Shown: one piece after another, positions 1 to 7,206 of the stretch
How positions within the stretch are numbered: the first letter of the stretch is position 1
Layout: the number at the start of each line of letters is the position of its first letter
Origin: Deltaproteobacteria bacterium
Lineage (GTDB): Bacteria; Desulfobacterota; Desulfobacteria; Desulfobacterales; SURF-15
Direction: 5' to 3'
DNA: 14,689 nt
Assembly (NCBI GenBank): GCA_024644775.1
Contig: JAHEHB010000092.1
Coordinates: 1-14,689 of the forward strand
Notes under the pieces: generated by a model
Database searches by the model: none
What the model saw: the letters and a program-made list of their open reading frames with translations, nothing else
Told to the model about the DNA's origin: nothing
Made by a program: the position numbers and the translations under genes

Positions 1-1190
1 ACCAAAATTTTATAGGCTGCATATTTAAGGCCGATACGGTTGTAGGTTGGCCAATCGAGATTCTCGGCAACGCTTTTACGATATGCGATACCCGCTTGTT
101 TCAGCGTGTTTTCGGTATGACCCACGATAGCGTATTGGGGATAGGTAAATAGGATTGCCGGTGCGGTCTGGTAATCGATCCTGGTTGTTTTGGTGCGGGT
201 ACTGTTGAGTCTTGCTAAGATGTTTTCCGCTGCAACATAGGCCTCATGATCGGCGACCCGTGCAAGCTGTGGGGTTGCCGCACAATCACCGATGGCAAAA
301 ACCTGCGGATTGGATGTCTGCATTGTTTCATCGACGATAATCCCTCGTTCAGAATACGTTATTCCCCCGGATTCCAAGTCGAGTTCATCGATAACCGCCA
401 CTCTTCCGGCGCCATGAACCACAAGATCTGTCTCGACTGCACCTTCCGAATCGGTCACGACAATGAATCCCGCCGCTCGTTTCTCAACGGATGTGATGCG
501 GATGTTGGTGCGGACGTCAATACCTTCGTCCTTTGAGGCCTTTACCAATAAATCAACCATGTCCGAATCAAACTGTCTCAAAGGCCGATCGCTGACTTCA
601 AGAACGATGATTTGACTGTTTGCCGGCCCCAATCTAGCTGCAAAATGTGCGAATTCAAAAGAAATGAATCCTCCCCCGACAAAAAGGATCCTTTTAGGCA
701 GGTTTTTCAGCTCGAGGAAATGACCGCTGGTGATTATATTTTCGTTTCCTTCTATCGGCAGCGGCATTGGCCTGGCTCCTGTGGCCAAGATGTAGAAAGT
801 TGCGTTTATTCTTCTCCCATCGACTTCCAGCCCATCTTTATCATGGAATCTGGCGTCTCCGGGAAGAAAGTCGATGCCTTCCTCTTTCAGGCTTTCCACG
901 GTTCCTTCGGGGATTTGGGATGTAAACCGATTTTTTTGTTTAAGAATGGATGACCATTCACCATCTGCAGCCGTGCCAATCCCTTTTCCTTTTAAGTGCC
1001 TGGATTTTGCGATTGCTTCAGTTACCTCGTAAAACCACTTTTTTGGTTGGCAGCCGGATTGCGCACAGACGCCTCCCGGACGGTCGCTTCTTTCAACCAC
1101 CGCTATTTTCAACCCTTTTTCTTTCAAATGATAAGCGGCTGTTTGTCCGCCTGTTCCCGATCCCACCACCACCACGTCATATTTATCCAT
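1..1190 (-). CDS. Class I pyridine nucleotide-disulfide oxidoreductase, 3' end missing
   Basis: FAD- and NAD(P)H-dependent flavoprotein of the dihydrolipoamide dehydrogenase/glutathione reductase/mercuric reductase family, probably cytoplasmic. Reading the minus strand from ATG at 1190 gives about 396 codons without a stop, running off the left edge. Seen: FAD-binding GSGTGG (residues 10-15), redox motif GGVCAQSGCQPKK (39-51) with Cys42 and Cys47 in the family's CX4C spacing, ATGARP (136-141), NAD(P)-binding GGGFISFEFA (172-181), FAD-contacting IGDCA (300-304), and the start of the dimerisation domain near FTYPQ (348-352). Members are usually about 450-470 residues, so roughly 60 residues, including the expected C-terminal His-Glu motif, lie outside. 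An SD GAGGAG sits 7 nt before the ATG. The redox motif departs from the lipoamide dehydrogenase consensus GGTCLNVGCIPSK, and no mercury-binding N-terminal domain is present, so the substrate is unknown. Family call secure. Confidence 0.93.
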   Translation of the reverse strand, partial: MDKYDVVVVGSGTGGQTAAYHLKEKGLKIAVVERSDRPGGVCAQSGCQPKKWFYEVTEAIAKSRHLKGKGIGTAADGEWSSILKQKNRFTSQIPEGTVESLKEEGIDFLPGDARFHDKDGLEVDGRRINATFYILATGARPMPLPIEGNENIITSGHFLELKNLPKRILFVGGGFISFEFAHFAARLGPANSQIIVLEVSDRPLRQFDSDMVDLLVKASKDEGIDVRTNIRITSVEKRAAGFIVVTDSEGAVETDLVVHGAGRVAVIDELDLESGGITYSERGIIVDETMQTSNPQVFAIGDCAATPQLARVADHEAYVAAENILARLNSTRTKTTRIDYQTAPAILFTYPQYAIVGHTENTLKQAGIAYRKSVAENLDWPTYNRIGLKYAAYKIL

Positions 1191-1241
1191 TGTTCTCCTC
1201 GTTAATAATAGCCAAATATATTTAAAATTCCCTTCATCTTT

Positions 1242-1397
1242 GATGGTTTCGCAAAAAGTCGAAAAACACGTTTTTACGTCATTCCGGCCCCGTATGAAAT
1301 ACGGGATAAACTGCAGCCGGAATCCAGTAAATTCAATGACTTCTGGATGCCGGATCAAGTCCGGTATGACGGTTATAGGACTTTTTACGAGTTTATC
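1242..1397. repeat. MITE-like structured repeat with terminal inverted repeats
   Basis: The 300-base space 1191-1490 holds no gene but a layered palindromic element. The ends 1242-1261 and 1378-1397 are imperfect inverted repeats built around TCGCAAAAAGTC and GACTTTTTACGA. Inside, GTCATTCCGG (1278-1287) pairs with CCGGTATGAC (1361-1370), CCCGTAT-GAA-ATACGGG (1289-1305) is a perfect 7-bp hairpin, and CCGGAATCCAG (1317-1327) pairs with CTGGATGCCGG (1343-1353). No coding capacity. Repeats of this GTCATTCCGG...CCGGTATGAC kind are common in proteobacterial intergenic DNA; that this is a mobile, non-autonomous element is inferred from its structure. Confidence 0.7.
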
Positions 1398-1432
1398 AAC
1401 TTTGAATCAATGTTGATCATTTTTTCGATGCC
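1398..1432 (-). repeat. 35-bp dispersed repeat, copy A
   Basis: Read on the minus strand this stretch matches 12795-12829 on the plus strand, with only a few differences and a 1-nt length difference: GGC(A/G)TCGAAA, then AATGATCAAC(A/G)TTGATTC(A/G)AAGTT. Its core is a near-palindrome (ATCAAYRTTGAT). It abuts the right terminal repeat of the MITE-like element, so it may be an extension of that element. Function unknown. Confidence 0.55.
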
Positions 1433-1444
1433 TTAGGCAATGTA

Positions 1445-1480
1445 AGTGTTCAGAGGTTCAGTGTTCAGAGTTCAGGAGGA
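1445..1480. repeat. GTTCAG-type tandem repeat, left arm of an inverted pair
   Basis: Degenerate 7-8 bp repeats of GTTCAGN. The 36 bases match the reverse complement of 2079-2114 at about 29 of 36 positions without gaps. The two arms therefore bracket the four-helix-bundle gene and the small open frame beside it. Confidence 0.65.
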
Positions 1481-1490
1481 ATGATTCTCC

Positions 1491-1889
1491 TTATGCTTTC
1501 CACCGGCGCTCTGGCTCCTGCAAGTGTTTCTCCAGTGATTTCTCCAGGCCGTTTAGCATACGGATACATTCTTTGTAACGGCTTCGATATGAGATGTAGA
1601 CAGTCGGTTCAATATAGCCTTTGAGCTTTGCGATGAACAGGTGGTGAATAGTCTCGCCAGCTTCGCCTCTGCTACGATTGATACCTTCAATCTTATTGCG
1701 AATGTGCCGATCATCATGTTTTTCAGCCAACTGTGCTGGAGAACTGTTCGAGGATCGACGTATCTGAGATCCCAGTTCATAACGTTCCTCCTGCGGCCAT
1801 TGATGGCTCAGATCGCATACTTCAATATGTAGCTTACAGAGTCTCTGATAGACCTTTAGGTCCTCTACATCCATGTACGTCTTGTCCAC
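1491..1889 (-). CDS. Four-helix-bundle protein, S23/TIGR02436-like
   Basis: Small helical protein of the family first found in open frames within 23S rRNA intervening sequences and related to the Avd accessory protein of diversity-generating retroelements. Molecular role unknown. From the chosen GTG start it is 132 residues. Family signatures seen: EDLKVYQRLCKLHIEVCDL near the N-terminus, then EERYELGSQIRRSSNSSP, AQLAEK, and a helical tail EGINRSRGEAGETIHH followed by YKECIRMLNGLEKSLEKHL. I chose GTG at 1889 because GGGAGG (1896-1901) lies 6 nt upstream. The longer frame from 1961 has no SD, and the internal ATG at 1874 is too far from one. The usual SxPxNIAEG motif reads SSPAQLAEK here, a mild departure. 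The gene is isolated, with no rRNA or reverse transcriptase nearby, and sits between inverted repeats. Family call good, function open. Confidence 0.8.
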   Translation of the reverse strand: MDKTYMDVEDLKVYQRLCKLHIEVCDLSHQWPQEERYELGSQIRRSSNSSPAQLAEKHDDRHIRNKIEGINRSRGEAGETIHHLFIAKLKGYIEPTVYISYRSRYKECIRMLNGLEKSLEKHLQEPERRWKA

Positions 1890-1975
1890 GTTTGGCCTCC
1901 CGACTTTAAAGTTGAAGGTATCAATTCCTCCACTCCTCAATGGGGTAGAAACATATAACAAAAAAGGAGAAACCT

Positions 1976-2086
1976 ATGGAAAACGTGTTCAACTGTTTGC
2001 CATTCATAAGCACCGCTCTGCCTGAGTTATCAGGCCCGCACGAAAACCTACCCGCAGAATTTCGTTTGATCGTCCTCCCCTCCTGA
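1976..2086 (+). CDS. Possible 36-residue peptide
   Basis: Short open frame starting MENVFNCLPF and ending RLIVLPS, divergent from the four-helix-bundle gene. The only support is a well-placed SD (AAGGAGA, 1965-1971) 4 nt before ATG 1976 and containment in the same repeat-bracketed segment. There is no signal peptide, no membrane segment and no family I recognise. The stop lies just inside the right repeat arm. It may be chance, or the A-rich SD-like run may belong to the leader of the divergent gene. Confidence 0.2.
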   Translation: MENVFNCLPFISTALPELSGPHENLPAEFRLIVLPS

Positions 2087-2114
2087 ACTCTGAACCCCTG
2101 AACACTGAACACTC
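2079..2114. repeat. GTTCAG-type tandem repeat, right arm of an inverted pair
   Basis: Reads CCTGAACTCTGAACCCCTG and onward: tandem degenerate CTGAAC units. It is the inverted partner of 1445-1480. Confidence 0.65.
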
Positions 2115-2192
2115 AAAACGCTATTCCCAATCGAATTTATCTGATCCCCTAAGTCCAACAATCAGCATTTATGGAGCTGAAACTCGTGCTTT

Positions 2193-4079
2193 TTACCTCA
2201 TCTGTGAGGGCAACCAGAGCGCCAGTTGGGGAAACAGAAACATCAACATGACGCCGACGACAAGAATCAAAACAAAGGGAAAGACGCTTTTTATAATAAA
2301 GGACAGGGGTTCTTCTACGATCCCCTTGACTGTAAAAATATTTAAACCGACCGGTGGCGTGAGCAAGGCGGTTTCGATCAACATCATCAAGATAACACCG
2401 AATACGACCGTGTCGATCCCCAAGGCAGGAAGTATCGGCGCAATCACCGGTACGGTGAGTACCGTGATCGAACCGCCGTCCAGAAACATCCCCAACACCA
2501 AATAAACCAGGACAAGCATGCAAATTACGATCAAGGAAGGAAACCCTGAGGAGATGATCGCTTGGGTCAGATTCGTCGGCACCTGGAGCAACGTGATGAC
2601 ATTTGACATGGTCAGCGCGCCGACCATAATCATGAGTATCATCGTTGAGAGCGCGCTGCTTTCCATGAGACAATGAACGAACTGCTTCCAGTCGAGCTTT
2701 CGATAGATGACGGAACAGATCAGACTGTAAATGACCAAAATGGCGCCTGCTTCGGTTGGCGTCGATAAACCGGTATAAATGCTTCCTAACACGAAGACCG
2801 GTCCCAGTATCACGACGACAGATCTGCTCAGCGAAGAAAATCGTTCTCTCCAGCCGTAGATAATGGTCTGGTATTTGCCCGTTATCCGGCAATTAATAAT
2901 GACATATAGGCTAAACATCAGCACCAGCATAATGCCCGGAACAAATCCCGCCATAAATAACTCGCCGACAGAAGTGTCCGTCAGAAAGCCGTAAACAATG
3001 AATCCGATGCTTGGCGGGATGATCAGCCCCAGACTGCTGCCGGTCACCGTTCCGACGACGAGTTTTTTGTCATAGCCTCGAGCCAGGAGAGGTTTCATGG
3101 CCACTAACGTTACGATAGCGGTTACTGCTGTGCTGGAGCCGATCATTGCTGCGAGAATGCCTCCCGTAATGCATGTGGCAACTCCCAGGCCACCTGGAAG
3201 CCAACCCAGCCACTTGCTGCTGACATCATACATCTCCTCACCAAGACCGCTTCGAGACAGAATAAGTCCCCCGAGTGTAAAAAGCGGTATGGCGAGAAGA
3301 ACAAAATTTGTGGTCGTGTTCTCAGCCACAATGGGAAGTGTGTTGAGTCCCGAAACGCTGCCGTGAAAAAAAAACAGCCCGATCAGTCCCACGACACCAA
3401 GCCCGAAGCTAATGGGAACTCCCCAAAATAGAACCACCAGGGCGGTGAGCAGGATGCCCACCGGCTGATTGATTGTAAACACACTGATGCCGATGGTGAG
3501 AGTGACCAAATAGCAACAAAGAATAAACGGAATGCTTCTCTTATGTTCTGCGTCGGTATCTTTGTTTAATGTCCGGATCGCAGTCAGCCGAATATGGATT
3601 TTTCGAATGGTTTGAAGCAGGCTCAGGACCATACCCAGAGGCATTGACAACCGAAGGATCCAGAGAGGATAGCGTATGAGCCCGTCACTCATGGACTTTA
3701 TTTCGAATGCCTCACTGAATGCGCTGTAGCCGAAATAACCGAGCGCAACAATATAGAGAAGTGTTGTTACGTCTGTGAATATACCGAGCCATTGCCTGGT
3801 CTGGTCCGCCAGCCGTGAAACGAAAACATCACAGCAGATGTGTTTTTCTTCCTTTATTCCATAAGGAGTGGACAGGAAAGCAAACCACATAAAGGCCAAA
3901 ATTGAAAAGGCCATGACCCAGGTGGTTGGGCTATCGAAGAATCGCCGTGCGACCGCTTCATAGAACATGGCCAGCGCAACCGCTAACATCACTGTTCCGG
4001 CTGCCAATACGCCGACGGAACTCAGAGCATCGACCGTCTTTCCGGCTCTGGTCCAACCGTTGGACTGCGATATTGTCAA
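2193..4079 (-). CDS. TRAP transporter fused permease, DctQ-DctM
   Basis: Membrane component of a tripartite ATP-independent periplasmic transporter, which imports organic acids with sodium and receives substrate from the partner binding protein. The 628 residues join a small DctQ domain (about 1-170, four hydrophobic segments, with EAVARRFFDSPTTW at 41-54) to a DctM domain (about 183-628, many membrane helices). In DctM I see AIPLFTLGGLIL, the GSSTAVTA turn, the GSSLGLIIPPSIGFIVYG segment, TPTEAGAI and TPPVGLNIF, all typical. The start is TTG at 4079: AAAGGAG lies about 7 nt upstream and no ATG or GTG in frame fits better. It is the second gene of the operon, 97 nt after dctP. Fused DctQM permeases are a known TRAP subgroup. 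Substrate cannot be read from the sequence. Confidence 0.93.
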   Translation of the reverse strand: MTISQSNGWTRAGKTVDALSSVGVLAAGTVMLAVALAMFYEAVARRFFDSPTTWVMAFSILAFMWFAFLSTPYGIKEEKHICCDVFVSRLADQTRQWLGIFTDVTTLLYIVALGYFGYSAFSEAFEIKSMSDGLIRYPLWILRLSMPLGMVLSLLQTIRKIHIRLTAIRTLNKDTDAEHKRSIPFILCCYLVTLTIGISVFTINQPVGILLTALVVLFWGVPISFGLGVVGLIGLFFFHGSVSGLNTLPIVAENTTTNFVLLAIPLFTLGGLILSRSGLGEEMYDVSSKWLGWLPGGLGVATCITGGILAAMIGSSTAVTAIVTLVAMKPLLARGYDKKLVVGTVTGSSLGLIIPPSIGFIVYGFLTDTSVGELFMAGFVPGIMLVLMFSLYVIINCRITGKYQTIIYGWRERFSSLSRSVVVILGPVFVLGSIYTGLSTPTEAGAILVIYSLICSVIYRKLDWKQFVHCLMESSALSTMILMIMVGALTMSNVITLLQVPTNLTQAIISSGFPSLIVICMLVLVYLVLGMFLDGGSITVLTVPVIAPILPALGIDTVVFGVILMMLIETALLTPPVGLNIFTVKGIVEEPLSFIIKSVFPFVLILVVGVMLMFLFPQLALWLPSQMR

Positions 4080-4176
4080 CCCTGTCTCCTTTTGATGGCC
4101 TTCTTCTTTCGTATGGCAACCCGGGGTTAGGATCGGCGGATTAGCCGATTCCGCTCAAATTCTAAAAAACTCGACG

Positions 4177-5217
4177 CTATTTACTCTCTTCCAACAGACG
4201 CCAAAGTTCCTCATACGCCGCGTCAAGGTGTTTTTGAGAAAAAGCCTTCATTACCGGTTTTACTGTCTCAACCAGCTTCTTTTGTTCATCCGGAGAAAGC
4301 TCGATCAAAGCTTTGGCCTTTGTTTTTAAGAAAGCCAGATCTTCTTTTCGTTCCTCGGCCGCATTTTTCCGTGTCCATGCCTCAATTTCCTTGGCGGTTT
4401 CGATGAAAAGTTTCTGATCCTCAGTTGAAAGCTTATCCCAGCTCTTATTATTGATTGCAAGGTACATGCTTAGAAAAGGCAATGTCGGATCGACGGTCAG
4501 ATAGGGGGCAACTTCGTATAGCTTGCTTCTGCGCCAGCGGGAAACTCCTGAAGTAGCGCCCTGAATGGTTCCACGCTGAAGCGCCGTGTAGATTTCTTTT
4601 GCGCTCAAGCTCATTGGAATTGCTCCCAACGCTTTATACATGGTGGCTTGAGCCGTCCCGGAGGTCCTCATTTTTAATCCATTATAATCCGAAACAGCCT
4701 GGATGGGCTTGTCGGCTCGTCCAGCTAAACCGGTACCAAAAGCGAGTGCAGCCAGAATCTTACTATCGAAATATTTTTCGAACTCTTGTGCAGCAATTTC
4801 CCGAACCCTGGAATTATCGATAAAGCGATAGTAGTGATCATAGCTGTCCCAGCACCCCTGGGCTCCGAAAGACCCAATGAATTCCAATACCGATGAGCGC
4901 CTTCCAACAAGCGCCACGTGCAGAATTCCCATATCGATCTGGTTTTTGGTAATGGCCGAAATCATTGTCTTTGCATTGTATAGGGATCCCGCGCCGTAGA
5001 ATGTGATTTTAATGCGCCCTTGCGTTTTGTCTTCGATAATATTGATAAATTTCTGAGAAGCCACTTCGAGGTTGCTTTTGGGGGGCATACTGCTGGCGAA
5101 GGTTAATTTATTTACTTCGGCTTTGACAGTCCCTCCCGACGCGAAGACCACTCCCAGACAAATAGCCAAAAAAACGGCGAGTGAAACCAACATTCCATTA
5201 ACACCTGACTTTTTCAT
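4177..5217 (-). CDS. dctP: TRAP transporter substrate-binding protein, DctP family
   Basis: Periplasmic solute receptor that captures a carboxylate-containing substrate and delivers it to the downstream fused permease. 346 residues, usual for DctP. An N-terminal signal peptide is clear: MKKSG, a hydrophobic core at about 9-26, and a probable signal peptidase site after VKA (31-33). Mature-domain landmarks are TFASSMPPKSNLEVASQKF (39-57), NGLKMRTSG (179-187) with Arg184 in the position that binds the substrate carboxylate in DctP proteins, and the signature GAIPMSLSAKEIYTALQRG (198-216). The SD AAAGGAGG lies 5-6 nt before ATG 5217. First gene of the TRAP operon. C4-dicarboxylate is only the family default; keto acids, sugar acids or aromatics are equally possible. 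Confidence 0.93.
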   Translation of the reverse strand: MKKSGVNGMLVSLAVFLAICLGVVFASGGTVKAEVNKLTFASSMPPKSNLEVASQKFINIIEDKTQGRIKITFYGAGSLYNAKTMISAITKNQIDMGILHVALVGRRSSVLEFIGSFGAQGCWDSYDHYYRFIDNSRVREIAAQEFEKYFDSKILAALAFGTGLAGRADKPIQAVSDYNGLKMRTSGTAQATMYKALGAIPMSLSAKEIYTALQRGTIQGATSGVSRWRRSKLYEVAPYLTVDPTLPFLSMYLAINNKSWDKLSTEDQKLFIETAKEIEAWTRKNAAEERKEDLAFLKTKAKALIELSPDEQKKLVETVKPVMKAFSQKHLDAAYEELWRLLEESK

Positions 5218-5329
5218 TGTTGCCTCCTTTCCCTAAAAAATATAAACGACAGCTTGCGTGATTTCTCGCTCGTTATCAGGGAAATCCCGTTTTCGTCAAG
5301 CCCAAAAGCGATGGCAAAATATAGGTTGA

Positions 5330-5356
5330 ACGGTTCAGGGTTCAATGTTCCGGGTT
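5330..5356. repeat. GTTCAGG-type heptad tract
   Basis: Four degenerate 7-bp units (GGTTCAG, GGTTCAA, TGTTCCG, GGTTGAA) in the 259-bp divergent space between dctP and the next gene. Same repeat class as at 1445, 2079, 7267, 7460 and 12760. The rest of that space is AT-rich and presumably holds both divergent promoters, but I could not pick a convincing -35/-10 pair. Confidence 0.5.
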
Positions 5357-5476
5357 GAAAAACCTTAAACAACCCGTGGCCGATCAGTTTTTTCTGTGTG
5401 GTTCTGTGGCAAATAATTCGTTTTCATCGTAGGCCATTTATTTTTTTAGGCTGAAATGATATGGTAAGAGAATAAT

Positions 5477-6088
5477 ATGAAGAAAAAGAAAGGAAAATGG
5501 GATACGCTTGACAGAGTGTTGAATGAGGTTTGGACAATGCTTAAACGCGGCGTCACCCATTTCAATGATCCCTTTCATTGGCCGGTTTTAGGAACCACAG
5601 GAAAAAGCGGTTGTCGTCTGCGCACTGTTATTTTACGCCAATTCATATTACCGGAGCGGATTCTCGTATGTCACACGGATGCCAGGGCGACAAAAGCTCA
5701 GGAGATTTGTACTGATAATAAAGTCGGTTGGCTTTTTTATCATCCCAAAAAGAAAGTTCAATTAAGAATCTCAGGACTCGCAAAATTACACACGGATGAT
5801 CCCTTCGCCGACGACCAATGGGCTGGAACCAAATTAACGAGTCGCTTCAATTACTGTACGATCGAACCTCCCGGTACGCCTGTTGATAAGCCATCATCAG
5901 GTTTACCCGATTTTCTGCATAATAAAATCCCCACTCTTTTAGAAAGCGAAAAGGGTCGAAAGAACTTTATGGCGATAGCATGTCGAATCGAATCAATAGA
6001 CTGGCTGGTATTGAGCCTGCTGGGGAATCGGCGAGCACGATTTGATTGGGATGAAAATCGATTGAGTAGTATGTGGCTGATTCCGTAA
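5477..6088 (+). CDS. Pyridoxamine 5'-phosphate oxidase-like FMN-binding split-barrel protein
   Basis: Probable FMN-binding split-barrel protein resembling the Alr4036/PNPOx-like family, 203 residues, cytoplasmic. Seen: an N-terminal helix, then CRLRTVILRQF (46-56), the FMN-phosphate type motif CHTDARATKAQEI (65-77), YHPKKKVQLRISG (88-100), DDQWAGTKLTSRFNY (112-126), and the C-terminal IDWLVLSLLGNRRARF plus terminal WLIP, which match the shape of the family. True PNPOx (pdxH) makes pyridoxal 5'-phosphate, but this branch is not shown to do so and its substrate is unknown. The SD is weak (AAGAGA about 7 nt upstream). Transcribed alone and convergent with the RNase H gene. Fold call good, activity open. 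Confidence 0.82.
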   Translation: MKKKKGKWDTLDRVLNEVWTMLKRGVTHFNDPFHWPVLGTTGKSGCRLRTVILRQFILPERILVCHTDARATKAQEICTDNKVGWLFYHPKKKVQLRISGLAKLHTDDPFADDQWAGTKLTSRFNYCTIEPPGTPVDKPSSGLPDFLHNKIPTLLESEKGRKNFMAIACRIESIDWLVLSLLGNRRARFDWDENRLSSMWLIP

Positions 6089-6133
6089 ATAGCGAGGCTG
6101 GATGCGCAATCAGAAGAAGGGGCTAGGCCTCAA

Positions 6134-6247
6134 TTGGAATGTTGGAAAATTGGAATAATGGTATGATGGGTGTGAAGGAATTCTATCCATTTAAAATTGA
6201 TTCCTTCCGATCTTATCAAGCATTATCCCAATATCCCATCATTCCAT
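6134..6247. repeat. Long imperfect inverted repeat between convergent genes
   Basis: Two arms of about 48 nt (6134-6182 and 6199-6247) fold on each other across a 16-nt AT-rich spacer. The outer parts pair best: TTGGAATGTTGGA...ATTGGAATAATG against CATTATCCCAATATCCCATCATTCCAT; the innermost GAAGGAAT/ATTCCTTC pairs again. There is no T-run as in a classical terminator. It occupies the 227-bp space between two converging genes, so it could end or protect both transcripts. It could equally be another repeat-family member. Confidence 0.6.
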
Positions 6248-6315
6248 AAGCATGGCATAACCGACGATATCGTTAAAGTCTGATAATCTTGATTAATTGT
6301 ATAAACTTAGAGATG

Positions 6316-7062
6316 TTACTCCGAGACATATCGTTCGTATTGTTTCGCTTCGTAAACACGATCGGTTGGCAAATTACGCCGAGAGGCGGCTTGAGTTGCT
6401 AATTGATCACACCGTTCGTTCTCAGGATTGCCTGCGTGTCCTTTGACCCAAATAAACTTCACCTCATGCTTGTTACAGAGGTTGAGCAATTGATCCCATA
6501 AATCAGGATTTATTGCGGGTTCTTCTTTTGTTCTCATCCAATTATTTGCCCGCCACCTTTTTGCCCATCCCTTGTCAATGCCATAAACCACGTACTTGGA
6601 GTCACTGTACAGGGTCACCTTCGATGGGTTTTTCAGTTGGCTTAGCCCAACGATACAGCCCAACAATTCCATACGGTTGTTGGTTGTTAATCTGAATCCA
6701 CCGGACAACTCTTTCTTTTTTTTTCCTTTTTTCACAACAACACCGTACCCTCCCGGGCCCGGATTCCTGCGACACCCACCATCGGTATAGATAACGACGC
6801 GTTCGGATCGGGTTGGTTTTTTGTGAACAGCCTTCGGGTAACTGATATCCGTTGAGGAGGATTCGAATGTTAATTGGGTATCCGATTGAAGGTCTCTGTG
6901 TTTCTCTAAGAAATTCACGGCTTCATTTCGAAGAGCGAAACCCCTAAAGACAGCATTCGGGTACCCTTTAACTTGAGCTTCCGCCCCATCTGCTCCGTAC
7001 CAGTGGTGATAAATACCGGATTTTCTTCCTACAGCAACCGCGTAATAATTCTTTTTTGCCAT
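6316..7062 (-). CDS. rnhA: Ribonuclease HI with N-terminal viroplasmin/hybrid-binding domain
   Basis: Endonuclease that cuts the RNA strand of RNA-DNA hybrids (R-loops, primers), in the cytoplasm. 248 residues. The N-terminal domain (about 5-50, YYAVAVGRKSGIYHHW and GFALRNEAVNFLEKH) is the hybrid-binding/viroplasmin domain seen in eukaryotic RNase H1 and some bacterial enzymes. After a linker of about 35 residues comes the catalytic domain (about 88-230) with all four metal-binding acids: Asp94 in YTDGGCRRNPG, Glu132 in NNRMELLG, Asp154 in YSDSKYV and Asp219 in NERCDQLA, plus His209 in KGHAGN. A basic patch KKGKKKK (111-117) and the WAKRWRANNW segment (166-175, handle region) should aid hybrid binding. 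The upstream region is AT-rich with only a weak SD, so the start rests on the conserved N-terminus. Single-gene unit. Confidence 0.95.
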   Translation of the reverse strand: MAKKNYYAVAVGRKSGIYHHWYGADGAEAQVKGYPNAVFRGFALRNEAVNFLEKHRDLQSDTQLTFESSSTDISYPKAVHKKPTRSERVVIYTDGGCRRNPGPGGYGVVVKKGKKKKELSGGFRLTTNNRMELLGCIVGLSQLKNPSKVTLYSDSKYVVYGIDKGWAKRWRANNWMRTKEEPAINPDLWDQLLNLCNKHEVKFIWVKGHAGNPENERCDQLATQAASRRNLPTDRVYEAKQYERYVSE

Positions 7063-7163
7063 TTTTTATTTACCTCAATATCCCTTATACCATCTCCCAC
7101 GGTATGGTTTAAACAATTTATTAATTTTTTACGAAATCTTGCCCCTCACTTTTTCCATCTTTT

Positions 7164-7206
7164 TTCATACTTTCTTCAAACTCTCTTCACATATCTACTG
7201 TATCAT
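7164..7206 (+). promoter_or_regulatory. Candidate CreB-type tag and promoter
   Basis: TTCAT (7164-7168), TTCAA (7175-7179) and TTCAC (7186-7190) are spaced exactly 11 bp apart, and TATCAT (7201-7206, 5 of 6 to TATAAT) follows after 10 nt. E. coli CreB binds TTCAC-N6-TTCAC, and OmpR/PhoB-family activators bind direct repeats placed just like this before a -10 box. The operon downstream encodes a CreB-like regulator, so autoregulation is a reasonable inference. Caveats: the stretch is C/T-rich, only one box is a perfect TTCAC, and the leader to the first gene would be about 300 nt. Confidence 0.4.

Noticed and set aside
1491..1889. Diversity-generating retroelement, suggested by the Avd-like four-helix-bundle fold
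   Set aside because: No reverse transcriptase, no template/variable repeat pair and no target gene nearby; stand-alone four-helix-bundle genes are common.
1445..2114. CRISPR array or direct-repeat locus
   Set aside because: The repeats are short, degenerate heptads in two inverted blocks with no regular spacers and no cas genes.
2149..2892. 247-codon open frame on the minus strand
   Set aside because: Entirely within and out of frame with the TRAP permease. The product is rich in Arg, His and Asp with no family signature, the usual look of a shadow frame.
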